From assembly GCA_005888425.1 (NCBI GenBank), contig VAZF01000101.1:1-11792 (forward strand): a stretch of 11,792 nucleotides of DNA, given 5' to 3'. The DNA comes from Alphaproteobacteria bacterium. Its GTDB lineage: Bacteria; Pseudomonadota; Alphaproteobacteria; ATCC43930; CGMCC-115725. Below the pieces are notes generated by a model. It was not told the DNA's origin. It was given only the letters and a program-made list of their open reading frames with translations, and searched no databases. The position numbers were made by a program, and so were the translations under genes. This document shows positions 6,604-11,792 of the stretch, piece by piece. Each line of letters begins with the position of its first letter. The stretch's first letter is position 1.

Positions 6604-6641
6604 GACGCTTTGGTGAACCCCCAACCGATCGAGGCAAGCAC

Positions 6642-7091
6642 ATGGCGGAATCAGCCGCGCCGAAAACCCCCGAGGACGATTTGCTGCGGATGACCGCCGA
6701 CGTCGTCGCGGCTTATGTCAGCAACAACACGCTCGCGACGGCTCAGTTGGCCGATGTCATCAACGCGGTATACAAGTCGCTACGCGGCCTCGAAGGTCAG
6801 GTTTCGGACATGCCCTCCGAGCCGCTGAAGCCCGCCGTGCCGATCCGCAAATCGATCACGCCCGAGTATCTGATCTGCCTCGAGGACGGCAAAAGGCTGA
6901 AGATGCTAAAGCGTCATCTGCGCTCGACCTACGGCCTGACGCCGGACGAATATCGCTCGAAATGGGGGCTGTCGCAGGACTATCCGATGGTGGCGCCCAA
7001 ATATGCCCAGCAGCGTTCGGAATTTGCCAAGAAGATTGGTCTCGGGCGCGGCACCGGCCGGCATTCCGCGCGCGGCGCCGCGAAGAAATAG
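6642..7091 (+). CDS. mucR: Ros/MucR-family transcriptional regulator
   Basis: Ros/MucR proteins are alphaproteobacterial DNA-binding regulators of exopolysaccharide, motility, virulence or symbiosis genes, and act partly as nucleoid-associated, H-NS-like proteins. The 149-residue product has the N-terminal oligomerising helices (about 12-50) and the C-terminal zinc-finger-like DNA-binding domain: SITPEYLICLEDGK (71-84), the basic LKMLKRHL (86-93), LTPDEYRSKWGL (99-110), then YPMVAPKYAQQR and a Lys/Arg/Gly-rich tail. Against Ros numbering, C79 and H92 are kept, but the second Cys is D82 and the final His positions are T96-Y97, so a full Cys2His2 zinc site is missing. The gene has its own promoter and terminator and is divergent from glyA, so it is probably monocistronic. 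Its targets cannot be read from here. Confidence 0.95.
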   Translation: MAESAAPKTPEDDLLRMTADVVAAYVSNNTLATAQLADVINAVYKSLRGLEGQVSDMPSEPLKPAVPIRKSITPEYLICLEDGKRLKMLKRHLRSTYGLTPDEYRSKWGLSQDYPMVAPKYAQQRSEFAKKIGLGRGTGRHSARGAAKK

Positions 7092-7100
7092 CATTCGGCC

Positions 7101-7116
7101 TGCCGCTCTCGCGGCA
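7101..7116 (+). other. Small hairpin after the MucR-like gene
   Basis: TGCCGC and GCGGCA form a perfect 6-base-pair stem with loop TCTC, starting 10 bases after the stop codon and 8 bases before the main terminator stem. It may protect the 3' end or assist termination. Confidence 0.4.
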
Positions 7117-7123
7117 AAGAAAG

Positions 7124-7149
7124 AAAGGGCGCCCCGCGGCGCCCTTTTT
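7124..7149 (+). terminator. Intrinsic terminator of the MucR-like gene
   Basis: AAAGGGCGCC and GGCGCCCTTT form a perfect 10-base-pair stem (eight GC-rich pairs in the core) with loop CCGC, and the 3' arm runs into five T residues (7145-7149). It begins about 33 bases after the stop codon and separates this gene from gcdH. Confidence 0.9.
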
Positions 7150-7201
7150 GCTGCCCGGGAGCAAAAGCCGCCGCTCGCATCGCGGACGGGCGGCATCGCG
7201 T

Positions 7202-7207
7202 TATATT
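7202..7207 (+). promoter_or_regulatory. Possible -10 element of gcdH
   Basis: TATATT matches five of six -10 consensus positions and would start transcription near 7214, about 23 bases before the gcdH ATG. No -35 box is found at the proper distance, so this is only a weak call. A GAGGG ribosome site follows, 5 bases before the ATG. Confidence 0.35.
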
Positions 7208-7236
7208 AGCCACGATCACGACTGCCGAGGGCTTTT

Positions 7237-8427
7237 ATGAGCCGCATGCACGAAAACCCGACCTTCGATTGGGCCGACCCGCTGCTTATTGAGGACATGC
7301 TAAGCGAGGAGGAGCGCCTCATCCGCGATAGCGCGCGCGCCTATTGCCAGGAAAAGCTGATGCCTCGCGTATTGACCGCGAACCGCGAAGAGCGCTTCGA
7401 CCGCGAGATCATGAATGAGATGGGCGGGCTCGGTTTTCTCGGCTCGACGATCGAGGGCTATGGCTGCGCCGGCGCGAGCTATGTCTCTTACGGGCTCATC
7501 GCGCGCGAGGTCGAGCGGGTCGATAGCGGCTACCGCTCCGCGATGAGCGTGCAGTCGAGCCTCGTCATGTACCCGATCTGGGATTTCGGCACCGAGGCGC
7601 AGCGCCAGAAATACCTGCCCAAGCTGGCTACGGGCGAATGGGTCGGCTGCTTTGGGCTGACCGAACCGGATCACGGTTCCGATCCCGGCAGCATGGCGAC
7701 TCGCGCCAAAAAGGCGCCGGGCGGCTATCGCCTGACCGGCAACAAGATGTGGATCACCAACGCGCCGATTGCTGACGTCTTTGTCGTCTGGGCCAAGACC
7801 GAAGACGGCGTCATCCGCGGCTTTGTCCTCGAAAAAGGCATGAAAGGGCTGCGGGCGCCAAAGATCCAGGGCAAGTTCAGCCTGCGCGCCTCGGCGACCG
7901 GCGAGATTGTCATGGACGAGGTGTTCGTTCCTGAGGAGAACCTGCTCCCCGGCGTCTCAGGGTTGCGCGGCCCCTTCTCCTGTCTTAACGGCGCGCGTTA
8001 TGGCATCGCCTGGGGGGCGCTGGGCGCCGCCGAATTCTGCTGGCACGCGGCGCGCAACTATACGCTCGAACGGCGCCAGTTCGGCCGGCCGCTCGCCGCC
8101 AATCAGCTGATCCAGAAAAAGCTCGTCGATATGCAGACCGAGATCACGCTCGGGCTCACCGCTTGTGTGCGGCTCGGGCGGCTCAAGGATGAGGGGCGCT
8201 GCCCGCCCGAGGCGATCTCGATGCTGAAGCGCAACAATTGCGGCAAGTCGCTCGATGTCGCCCGCCTCGCCCGCGACATGCATGGCGGCAACGGTATCCA
8301 TGATGAATTTCACGTGATCCGCCACGTGATGAATCTGGAGACGGTCAACACCTATGAGGGCACGCACGATATCCATGCGCTGATCCTCGGCCGCGCCCAG
8401 ACCGGGATCCCCGCATTCAGCAACTGA
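7237..8427 (+). CDS. gcdH: Glutaryl-CoA dehydrogenase
   Basis: GcdH is an FAD acyl-CoA dehydrogenase that oxidises and decarboxylates glutaryl-CoA to crotonyl-CoA, used in lysine, tryptophan and some aromatic (benzoyl-CoA) degradation routes. The 396-residue protein matches the family end to end: FDWADPLLIEDMLSEEER (10-27), the substrate-binding R100 and S101 in GYRSAMSVQSSL, the flavin-binding FGLTEPDHGSDPGS (139-152) and MWITN (171-175), RQFGRPLAANQLIQ (280-293), and NTYEGTHDIHALILGR (371-386) with catalytic base E374 and neighbouring Y373. The arginine-tyrosine pair and overall sequence separate it from non-decarboxylating relatives. It has a GAGGG ribosome site and stands alone on the plus strand, convergent with the next gene (14 bases between stops). 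No electron-transfer flavoprotein genes are nearby. Confidence 0.96.
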   Translation: MSRMHENPTFDWADPLLIEDMLSEEERLIRDSARAYCQEKLMPRVLTANREERFDREIMNEMGGLGFLGSTIEGYGCAGASYVSYGLIAREVERVDSGYRSAMSVQSSLVMYPIWDFGTEAQRQKYLPKLATGEWVGCFGLTEPDHGSDPGSMATRAKKAPGGYRLTGNKMWITNAPIADVFVVWAKTEDGVIRGFVLEKGMKGLRAPKIQGKFSLRASATGEIVMDEVFVPEENLLPGVSGLRGPFSCLNGARYGIAWGALGAAEFCWHAARNYTLERRQFGRPLAANQLIQKKLVDMQTEITLGLTACVRLGRLKDEGRCPPEAISMLKRNNCGKSLDVARLARDMHGGNGIHDEFHVIRHVMNLETVNTYEGTHDIHALILGRAQTGIPAFSN

Positions 8428-8441
8428 CGGATTTTGACCGG

Positions 8442-8876
8442 CTATCCGAGGCGGGCGGCGATTGCGGGCAAGGCGGCGATGTCGATGCCGTAAGCCGCCG
8501 CCGTCGCGATCAGCGCATTGGCGTCGGCGCCCTCATCGAGCCGCGTCAAGGCCCAGAGCAAGGTCGAACGGGTGCCGCTGCGGCAATGCGCGACGACCGG
8601 CTGCGCCGCCGAGCGCAACACTGCGGCAAAAGCCTCGACATCGGCGCGCGATAAGGTCGGGCCGGTGACCGGAATGTGGTGATAGGCGATGCCGTGCGCC
8701 TCGGCGAGACGGCGGGCTTCGGCGGCCGGGAGCTGGCCCGGGTCTTCGTTATCGGGGCGGTTGTTGACGATCGTGCGCACGCCGGATGCGGCGAGCGCGT
8801 CGATATCGCTGGGCCCGAGCGCGCCGGCGGCGCTCAGCCCGGGAGCAAGCTCGGCGAGAGGCGGAAGCGAGGGCAT
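8442..8876 (-). CDS. DUF442/TIGR01244-type phosphatase or sulfurtransferase-like protein
   Basis: The 144-residue product has the compact fold expected of the Cys-loop phosphatase/rhodanese-like DUF442 family: an N-terminal LGPSDIDALAASGVRTIVNNRPDNED (20-45) and the active-site loop HCRSGTRS (97-104), a CX5R P-loop with C98 as nucleophile and R103. In other bacteria this domain stands alone or is fused to a persulfide-dioxygenase-like beta-lactamase-fold domain (Blh) and is linked to sulfide or persulfide detoxification. The substrate of the free form is not settled. It starts at an ATG with GCAGGAG upstream. It lies 78 bases after a MarR-family gene on the same strand and is convergent with gcdH. 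A hairpin in its leader overlaps the ribosome site. Confidence 0.85.
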   Translation of the reverse strand: MPSLPPLAELAPGLSAAGALGPSDIDALAASGVRTIVNNRPDNEDPGQLPAAEARRLAEAHGIAYHHIPVTGPTLSRADVEAFAAVLRSAAQPVVAHCRSGTRSTLLWALTRLDEGADANALIATAAAYGIDIAALPAIAARLG

Positions 8877-8886
8877 GCGGCGGCTC

Positions 8887-8913
8887 CTGCGATATCTCCC
8901 CCGAGACTCGCAG
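8887..8913 (-). promoter_or_regulatory. Leader hairpin overlapping the DUF442 gene ribosome site
   Basis: On the message, CTGCGA pairs with TCGCAG and, further in, TCTC pairs with GAGA around a GGGG loop. The 3' arm runs into the GCAGGAG ribosome site that precedes the ATG at 8876. Folding would partly hide that site, so this may tune translation. Confidence 0.4.
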
Positions 8914-8918
8914 GCCGA

Positions 8919-8964
8919 CGCCGCCTGGTCACCTGAAAAATGCCGTACGAAAGATCAGGCGGCG
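8919..8964 (-). other. Long inverted repeat over the end of the MarR-family gene
   Basis: Arms at 8919-8930 and 8953-8964 match at 11 of 12 positions around a 22-base, A/T-richer loop. One arm includes the MarR-family stop codon. No T tract follows, so if it stops transcription it would do so weakly. It may instead stabilise or separate the two messages. Confidence 0.5.
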
Positions 8965-9428
8965 AATTGTCCCGGCCGCTGCACAAGGTCGCTGGCGCGG
9001 ATCCAGAACCTCTCGAGCCGGCGCAGGGTCGTCACGACGGTCTGCAGATCGGCCTCGGTGATCGTCGTCTGCCCAAGCATCTCGATGTGGCGGCGATGCA
9101 TGCCGGAAAGCCGGTCGCGCAAGGTGCGCCCCTTATCGGTCAGCCGTACATGGATCGACCGGCGGTCATGCACCGAGCGCTCCTGCACGAGATAACCGTT
9201 CTCGACCATTTTCTTGACGTTGTAGGAGACGTTCGAGCCGAGATAGCAGCCGCGCAGCGTCAGCTCGCCGACGGTCATCTCGGCATCCCCGATATTAAAC
9301 AACATCATGCCTTGCACGTTGTTGATATCGTGGATGCTGAGCCCGTCGAGTTCGAGCTTAACGACTTCGAGAAAGTGCCGGTGAAGCCGCTCGACCAGCG
9401 AAATCACCTCTAGGTAACCGTTCGTCAT
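8955..9428 (-). CDS. MarR-family winged-helix transcriptional regulator
   Basis: MarR proteins are dimeric repressors or activators that usually respond to a small ligand. The 157-residue product fits: an N-terminal dimerisation helix (YLEVISLVERLHRHFLEVV, about 5-23), a winged helix with a recognition helix in LGSNVSYNVKKMVENGYL (63-80), and the D88-R89-R90-S wing followed by IHVRLTDKG (92-100). The last 50 residues form C-terminal dimerisation helices. The sequence resembles an alphaproteobacterial subgroup that includes LdtR, but I cannot assign it to that protein with confidence. The start has a GAGG site 6 bases upstream. Its own upstream region (9464-9490) has an inverted repeat and a direct repeat that could be its operator. 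It lies between mmsB and the DUF442 gene, all on the minus strand. Confidence 0.9.
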   Translation of the reverse strand: MTNGYLEVISLVERLHRHFLEVVKLELDGLSIHDINNVQGMMLFNIGDAEMTVGELTLRGCYLGSNVSYNVKKMVENGYLVQERSVHDRRSIHVRLTDKGRTLRDRLSGMHRRHIEMLGQTTITEADLQTVVTTLRRLERFWIRASDLVQRPGQFAA

Positions 9429-9463
9429 AAAAAGCCTCGTTTGGCCACCGCTCGGAACAGAGG

Positions 9464-9490
9464 TTAACAGGAGTTTCGTTAAATTTTCGT
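9464..9490. promoter_or_regulatory. Candidate operator upstream of the MarR-family gene
   Basis: TTAAC (9464-9468) and GTTAA (9478-9482) form an inverted repeat with a 9-base spacer. The overlapping TTTCGTT direct repeat (9474-9480 and 9484/9485-9490) has a period of about one helical turn. Both lie in the 64-base gap upstream of the MarR-family start, as expected for self-regulation. Confidence 0.4.
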
Positions 9491-9492
9491 TG

Positions 9493-10392
9493 TCATCGGT
9501 TGGACTCTTGCAGGTTTATGAACCGCATGATGCCGGAGAAATCGAGCCCGCCGGCGCCGCCGTCGACGAACATCTGGTAAAGATTGGCCGCTGCCGCGCC
9601 CAGCGGGGTGGCGGTCGCCGTCGTGCCGGCCGCCTGCTGCGCCAGCCGCAGATCCTTCAGCATGTTGGCGGCGGTAAAGCCCGGGGCGTAGCCACGATTC
9701 GAGGGCGCCGCCGGGACCGGACCGGGCGCCGGGCAATAGCCGGTCATCGCCCAGCACTGGCTGGTTGATTTGCTGCAAATGTCGAACAAGGTCTGGACCG
9801 AGAGGCCGAGCCTTTCGGCGAGCACGAAGCCCTCACAGACCGCGATCATCGAGGCGCCGAGGATCATGTTGTTGCAGATCTTGGCGCTCTGGCCGTTGCC
9901 GGCCGGGCCGGCATGGACGATTGTCCGGCCCATCGCCTGCAGAATCGGCTCGGCGCGCGCATAGGCGGCGGCCTCTCCCCCGACCATAAAAGTGAGGGTG
10001 CCGGCCTCCGCGCCAATGACCCCGCCGGAGACCGGCGCGTCCAGCATCAGGAGCTGCGATTCGCCCGCATTGGCGGCGACGGCGCGCGCCGTCTCGACGT
10101 CGATTGTCGAGCAATCGATCAACAGCGCGTCCGGCTTCGCGCGGGCGATGATCCCATCCGGGCCGAGATAAACCTCGCGGACCTGCGGTCCCGCCGGCAG
10201 CATCGTGATGACGATCTCGCCGGCCGCAGCGGCTTCCGCCGCGCTCGTGGCGGCGCGGCCGCCCCTCTCTTCCAATGCCGCACGGGCGCTCGCGACGAGG
10301 TCGTAACCGATGACCTGGTGCCCCGCCTTCAGCAGGTTCGCCGCCATCGGCGCACCCATATTGCCGAGGCCGATAAAGCCGATCGTCGCCAT
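9493..10392 (-). CDS. mmsB: 3-hydroxyisobutyrate dehydrogenase
   Basis: MmsB oxidises 3-hydroxyisobutyrate to methylmalonate semialdehyde with NAD+, in valine degradation. The 299-residue protein has the beta-hydroxyacid dehydrogenase layout: the N-terminal nucleotide site GFIGLGNMGAPMA (5-17) with D31 after the second strand favouring NAD+, the substrate-binding DAPVSGG (118-124), catalytic lysine K171 in GNGQSAKICNNMILG (165-179), and the C-terminal NMLKDLRLA helix. I chose the ATG at 10392 because the nucleotide fold begins right there; the open frame extends 15 codons upstream without family similarity. The ribosome site is weak (a G run). The gene directly upstream encodes the hydrolase that makes its substrate. 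The 90-base gap between them holds three inverted repeats. Confidence 0.95.
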   Translation of the reverse strand: MATIGFIGLGNMGAPMAANLLKAGHQVIGYDLVASARAALEERGGRAATSAAEAAAAGEIVITMLPAGPQVREVYLGPDGIIARAKPDALLIDCSTIDVETARAVAANAGESQLLMLDAPVSGGVIGAEAGTLTFMVGGEAAAYARAEPILQAMGRTIVHAGPAGNGQSAKICNNMILGASMIAVCEGFVLAERLGLSVQTLFDICSKSTSQCWAMTGYCPAPGPVPAAPSNRGYAPGFTAANMLKDLRLAQQAAGTTATATPLGAAAANLYQMFVDGGAGGLDFSGIMRFINLQESNR

Positions 10393-10419
10393 GCTTGTCC
10401 CCCCCGTGGGTGTGCGGTG

Positions 10420-10483
10420 GCGCGATGTCTCGCGCAAGTGTCAAACTTTAGACAAATCCTGGCGCAACGCGATATACCGCGTT
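10420..10483. repeat. Cluster of three palindromes upstream of mmsB
   Basis: Three inverted repeats follow one another: GCGCGA-TGTC-TCGCGC (10420-10435), TGTC-N8-GACA with inner symmetry (10439-10454), and AACGCG-ATATAC-CGCGTT (10466-10483). The middle one overlaps a perfect minus-strand TTGACA at 10439-10444. They may be operators, or the third may be a hairpin at the end of the hydrolase message. Confidence 0.5.
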
Positions 10484-11550
10484 CAGTCGAAGCGCAGCTC
10501 CGCCTCGCCGAGCGGCGCGAAATAGGAATCGACCATCGCCTCGTCGACGCCGGCGAGTGTCGGCGGATCCCAGCGCGGCTGCTGGTCCTTGTCGACGAGC
10601 ACGGCCCGCACGCCCTCGTAAAAATCGTGGCCGGCCATGACGTGCTGGGTCAGCCGGTATTCGAGGGCGAGCGCCTCCTCGATCGCAAGGTCGCGGCCGG
10701 TGATCAGCTGGCGCAAGGTGATCTTGAGGCTGGTCGGCGATTTCGTCAGCAGGCCGGCATGGGTCTCGCCGGCCCATTCGGCATCGGGGCCACCGCCGGC
10801 CGCTTTACGCTGCAGCGCATCGAGGATCGCCTCGACCGTGTCGCCGGCGAAGCAGCGGTCGATCGCCGGCTGGCGGGCGCGAATCGGCGCCGGCCCGGGA
10901 TCGGCGGCAAAGCCGGCGAGGGTTTCTTCGACCCCGCCGCTCCCGATGAGCGCCGCGATCAGTGCGGGCACCCGCTCTCGCGGCACGTAATGCGTCGCGA
11001 AACGGCAATAGCGCGCATCGGCGGCGCCGACCCGGACGCCGCTCAGCCCGAGATAGCGGCCGATCCGTCCGGGGCAGAGATTGAGAAAGCGCGTCGCGCC
11101 GACATCGGGGAAGAGGCCGATGCCGGTTTCCGGCATCGCCAGCATCGTGCGCTCGGTCGCGACTCGATAAGCGCCGTTGACCGAGACGCCGGCGCCGCCG
11201 CCCATCGTGATGCCGTCGATGATCGCGACATAGGGTTTCGGGTATCGGTGGATGCGGCGGATCAGCTCGTATTCCTCACGGAAAAACGCGGCCGTCAGGG
11301 AGTGGTCGCCGGAGATGCCGCGACCCGCTTCGTAGATCGCCCGGACGTCACCGCCGGCGCAGAAGGCGCGCTCGCCGGCGCCGCGGATCAGCACGGCCTT
11401 GATTGCGGGATCCTCCGCCCAGCCGCGCAGCATCGGGTCGAAGCGGCGGTACATGTCGAGCGTAAAGGCGTTGAGGGCCTGCGGCCGGTTCAACGTGACG
11501 GTCGCGACCCCGCCCTCGCACCCGAACAGGATGTCCTCAGCTTCGGACAT
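10483..11550 (-). CDS. 3-hydroxyisobutyryl-CoA hydrolase (enoyl-CoA hydratase/isomerase superfamily)
   Basis: The enzyme releases CoA from 3-hydroxyisobutyryl-CoA in valine degradation, giving the substrate of MmsB. The 355-residue protein has the crotonase core: LNRPQALNAF (20-29), the oxyanion-hole FCAGGDVRAIYE (63-74), ITMGGGAGVS (114-123) and AMPETGIGLFPDVGATRF (138-155) carrying the acidic residues E141 and D149. The C-terminal ECH_2-type extension ends DFYEGVRAVLVDKDQQPRWDP (309-329), which distinguishes HIBCH from ordinary hydratases of about 260 residues. The ATG has only a weak AAGAAG ribosome site. It is followed after 90 bases by mmsB on the same strand. The remaining valine genes (acyl-CoA dehydrogenase, hydratase, mmsA) are not in the window. 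Confidence 0.94.
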   Translation of the reverse strand: MSEAEDILFGCEGGVATVTLNRPQALNAFTLDMYRRFDPMLRGWAEDPAIKAVLIRGAGERAFCAGGDVRAIYEAGRGISGDHSLTAAFFREEYELIRRIHRYPKPYVAIIDGITMGGGAGVSVNGAYRVATERTMLAMPETGIGLFPDVGATRFLNLCPGRIGRYLGLSGVRVGAADARYCRFATHYVPRERVPALIAALIGSGGVEETLAGFAADPGPAPIRARQPAIDRCFAGDTVEAILDALQRKAAGGGPDAEWAGETHAGLLTKSPTSLKITLRQLITGRDLAIEEALALEYRLTQHVMAGHDFYEGVRAVLVDKDQQPRWDPPTLAGVDEAMVDSYFAPLGEAELRFD

Positions 11551-11561
11551 CGCACTTCTTG

Positions 11562-11608
11562 GGACCGCGGCCGTCCCGGCCGCATTGCGGGCGAGACGCC
11601 CGCGGTCC
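11562..11608. other. GC-rich nested inverted repeat between the dioxygenase-like and hydrolase genes
   Basis: GGACCGCGG (11562-11570) and CCGCGGTCC (11600-11608) are perfect arms. Inside, CGGCC/GGCCG (11568-11582) and GCGGGC/GCCCGC (11587-11603) offer two alternative hairpins. No T tract follows on the minus strand. It may attenuate or punctuate transcription from the upstream gene into the hydrolase gene. Confidence 0.5.
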
Positions 11609-11619
11609 GGTCATCAGCG

Positions 11620-11792
11620 TCACAGCGGGAGCACCAAAAGCGTGTCGACCTTGCGGCTGTCGAGAATGACGAGGCGCTCGACAAAGCGGAACGGCACCTC
11701 TGCGACGGCGATCTTGTCGAGATAGCGGCCGGTCGCGAAGAGCTGGCTGTCGCCGTTGTGCATGATGCGCACGGCGAGAAAATTGGTGCGGG
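11620..11792 (-). CDS. C-terminus of an aromatic-ring-hydroxylating dioxygenase beta-subunit-like protein (partial)
   Basis: The last 56 residues of a minus-strand protein are present and end in a TGA at 11620. They run R-T-N-F-L-A-V-R-I-M, then LFATGRYLDKI, FRFVERLVILDSR and KVDTLLVLPL. This matches the C-terminal strands of the small (beta) subunit of Rieske-type ring-hydroxylating dioxygenases, an SnoaL/NTF2-like fold whose ending FxxR.VVLD..R.D.L...PL is characteristic. The beta subunit is structural and supports the catalytic alpha subunit. The alpha subunit, ferredoxin and reductase would lie beyond the window edge, so the substrate cannot be inferred. Codon use matches the neighbouring genes. 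The gene could instead be a stand-alone NTF2-like protein. Confidence 0.75.
   Translation of the reverse strand, partial: RTNFLAVRIMHNGDSQLFATGRYLDKIAVAEVPFRFVERLVILDSRKVDTLLVLPL

Larger units (their letters stand above)
6325..6641. other. Divergent intergenic region between glyA and the MucR-like gene
   Basis: This 317-base stretch is visibly poorer in G and C than its neighbours, especially 6540-6610. It contains a 10-base direct repeat near glyA (6335-6375) and a strong promoter for the MucR-like gene (6575-6603). A 91-codon open frame on the minus strand (6368-6643) lacks the G/C-ending codon bias of the real genes. I see no convincing gene or RNA here. Confidence 0.6.

Noticed and set aside
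6368..6643. 91-codon open frame on the minus strand between glyA and the MucR-like gene
   Set aside because: Third codon positions are about half A/T, unlike the strong G/C bias of all real genes here; it overlaps the start of the MucR-like gene and its promoter, and its product matches nothing I recognise. A decayed remnant is possible but not supported.
7250..8376. Long minus-strand open frames opposite gcdH (for example 7957-8376 and 7300-7674)
   Set aside because: They are antisense shadows of a highly conserved gene and have no recognisable domains or ribosome sites.
10393..10437. 15-codon upstream extension of mmsB
   Set aside because: The conserved nucleotide-binding fold starts at the ATG at 10392, so the extension would be non-conserved and covers inverted-repeat sequence.

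Overview
This window reads as a GC-rich alphaproteobacterial chromosome segment. Three things point there: the linked order glyA-nrdR-ribD / ribE-ribH-nusB-thiL with an hppA-like start after thiL, a Ros/MucR-family regulator next to glyA, and strong G/C preference at third codon positions. The order below phylum class cannot be fixed from the sequence. Almost everything is ordinary, well-conserved metabolism. I see no phage, transposon, CRISPR or defence genes, no tRNA and no rRNA.

Bases 1-6324 hold a cofactor and transcription block, mostly on the minus strand. glyA, nrdR and ribD form one unit. ribE, ribH, nusB and thiL form a second unit joined by 4-base overlaps or a 6-base gap. Together they cover one-carbon metabolism (GlyA), control of ribonucleotide reductase (NrdR), three riboflavin steps (RibD, RibE, RibH), antitermination (NusB) and the last step of thiamine diphosphate synthesis (ThiL). 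The riboflavin genes are split by a 94-residue secreted protein of unknown family, read on the plus strand. A U-tract terminator follows thiL. Only about 30 bases later a new minus-strand gene begins, probably the H+-translocating pyrophosphatase, cut off by the window edge.

Bases 6325-6641 are a less GC-rich divergent intergenic region. It carries a clear sigma-70-type promoter for the MucR-like gene and a 10-base direct repeat, three helical turns apart, in front of glyA. The MucR-like gene (6642-7091) ends in a strong intrinsic terminator.

Bases 7237-11792 are a catabolic region. It has glutaryl-CoA dehydrogenase (plus strand), then on the minus strand a DUF442-type phosphatase/sulfurtransferase-like protein, a MarR-family regulator, 3-hydroxyisobutyrate dehydrogenase and 3-hydroxyisobutyryl-CoA hydrolase. 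The last two are consecutive valine-degradation enzymes. At the edge is the C-terminus of a protein resembling a ring-hydroxylating dioxygenase beta subunit. The spaces between these genes contain several inverted repeats that may be operators or RNA hairpins.

No convincing undescribed system is present. The best candidates for a second look are the secreted orphan inside the riboflavin cluster, the palindromes upstream of mmsB, the hairpin over the ribosome site of the DUF442 gene, and the terminator-like hairpin in front of the pyrophosphatase start.
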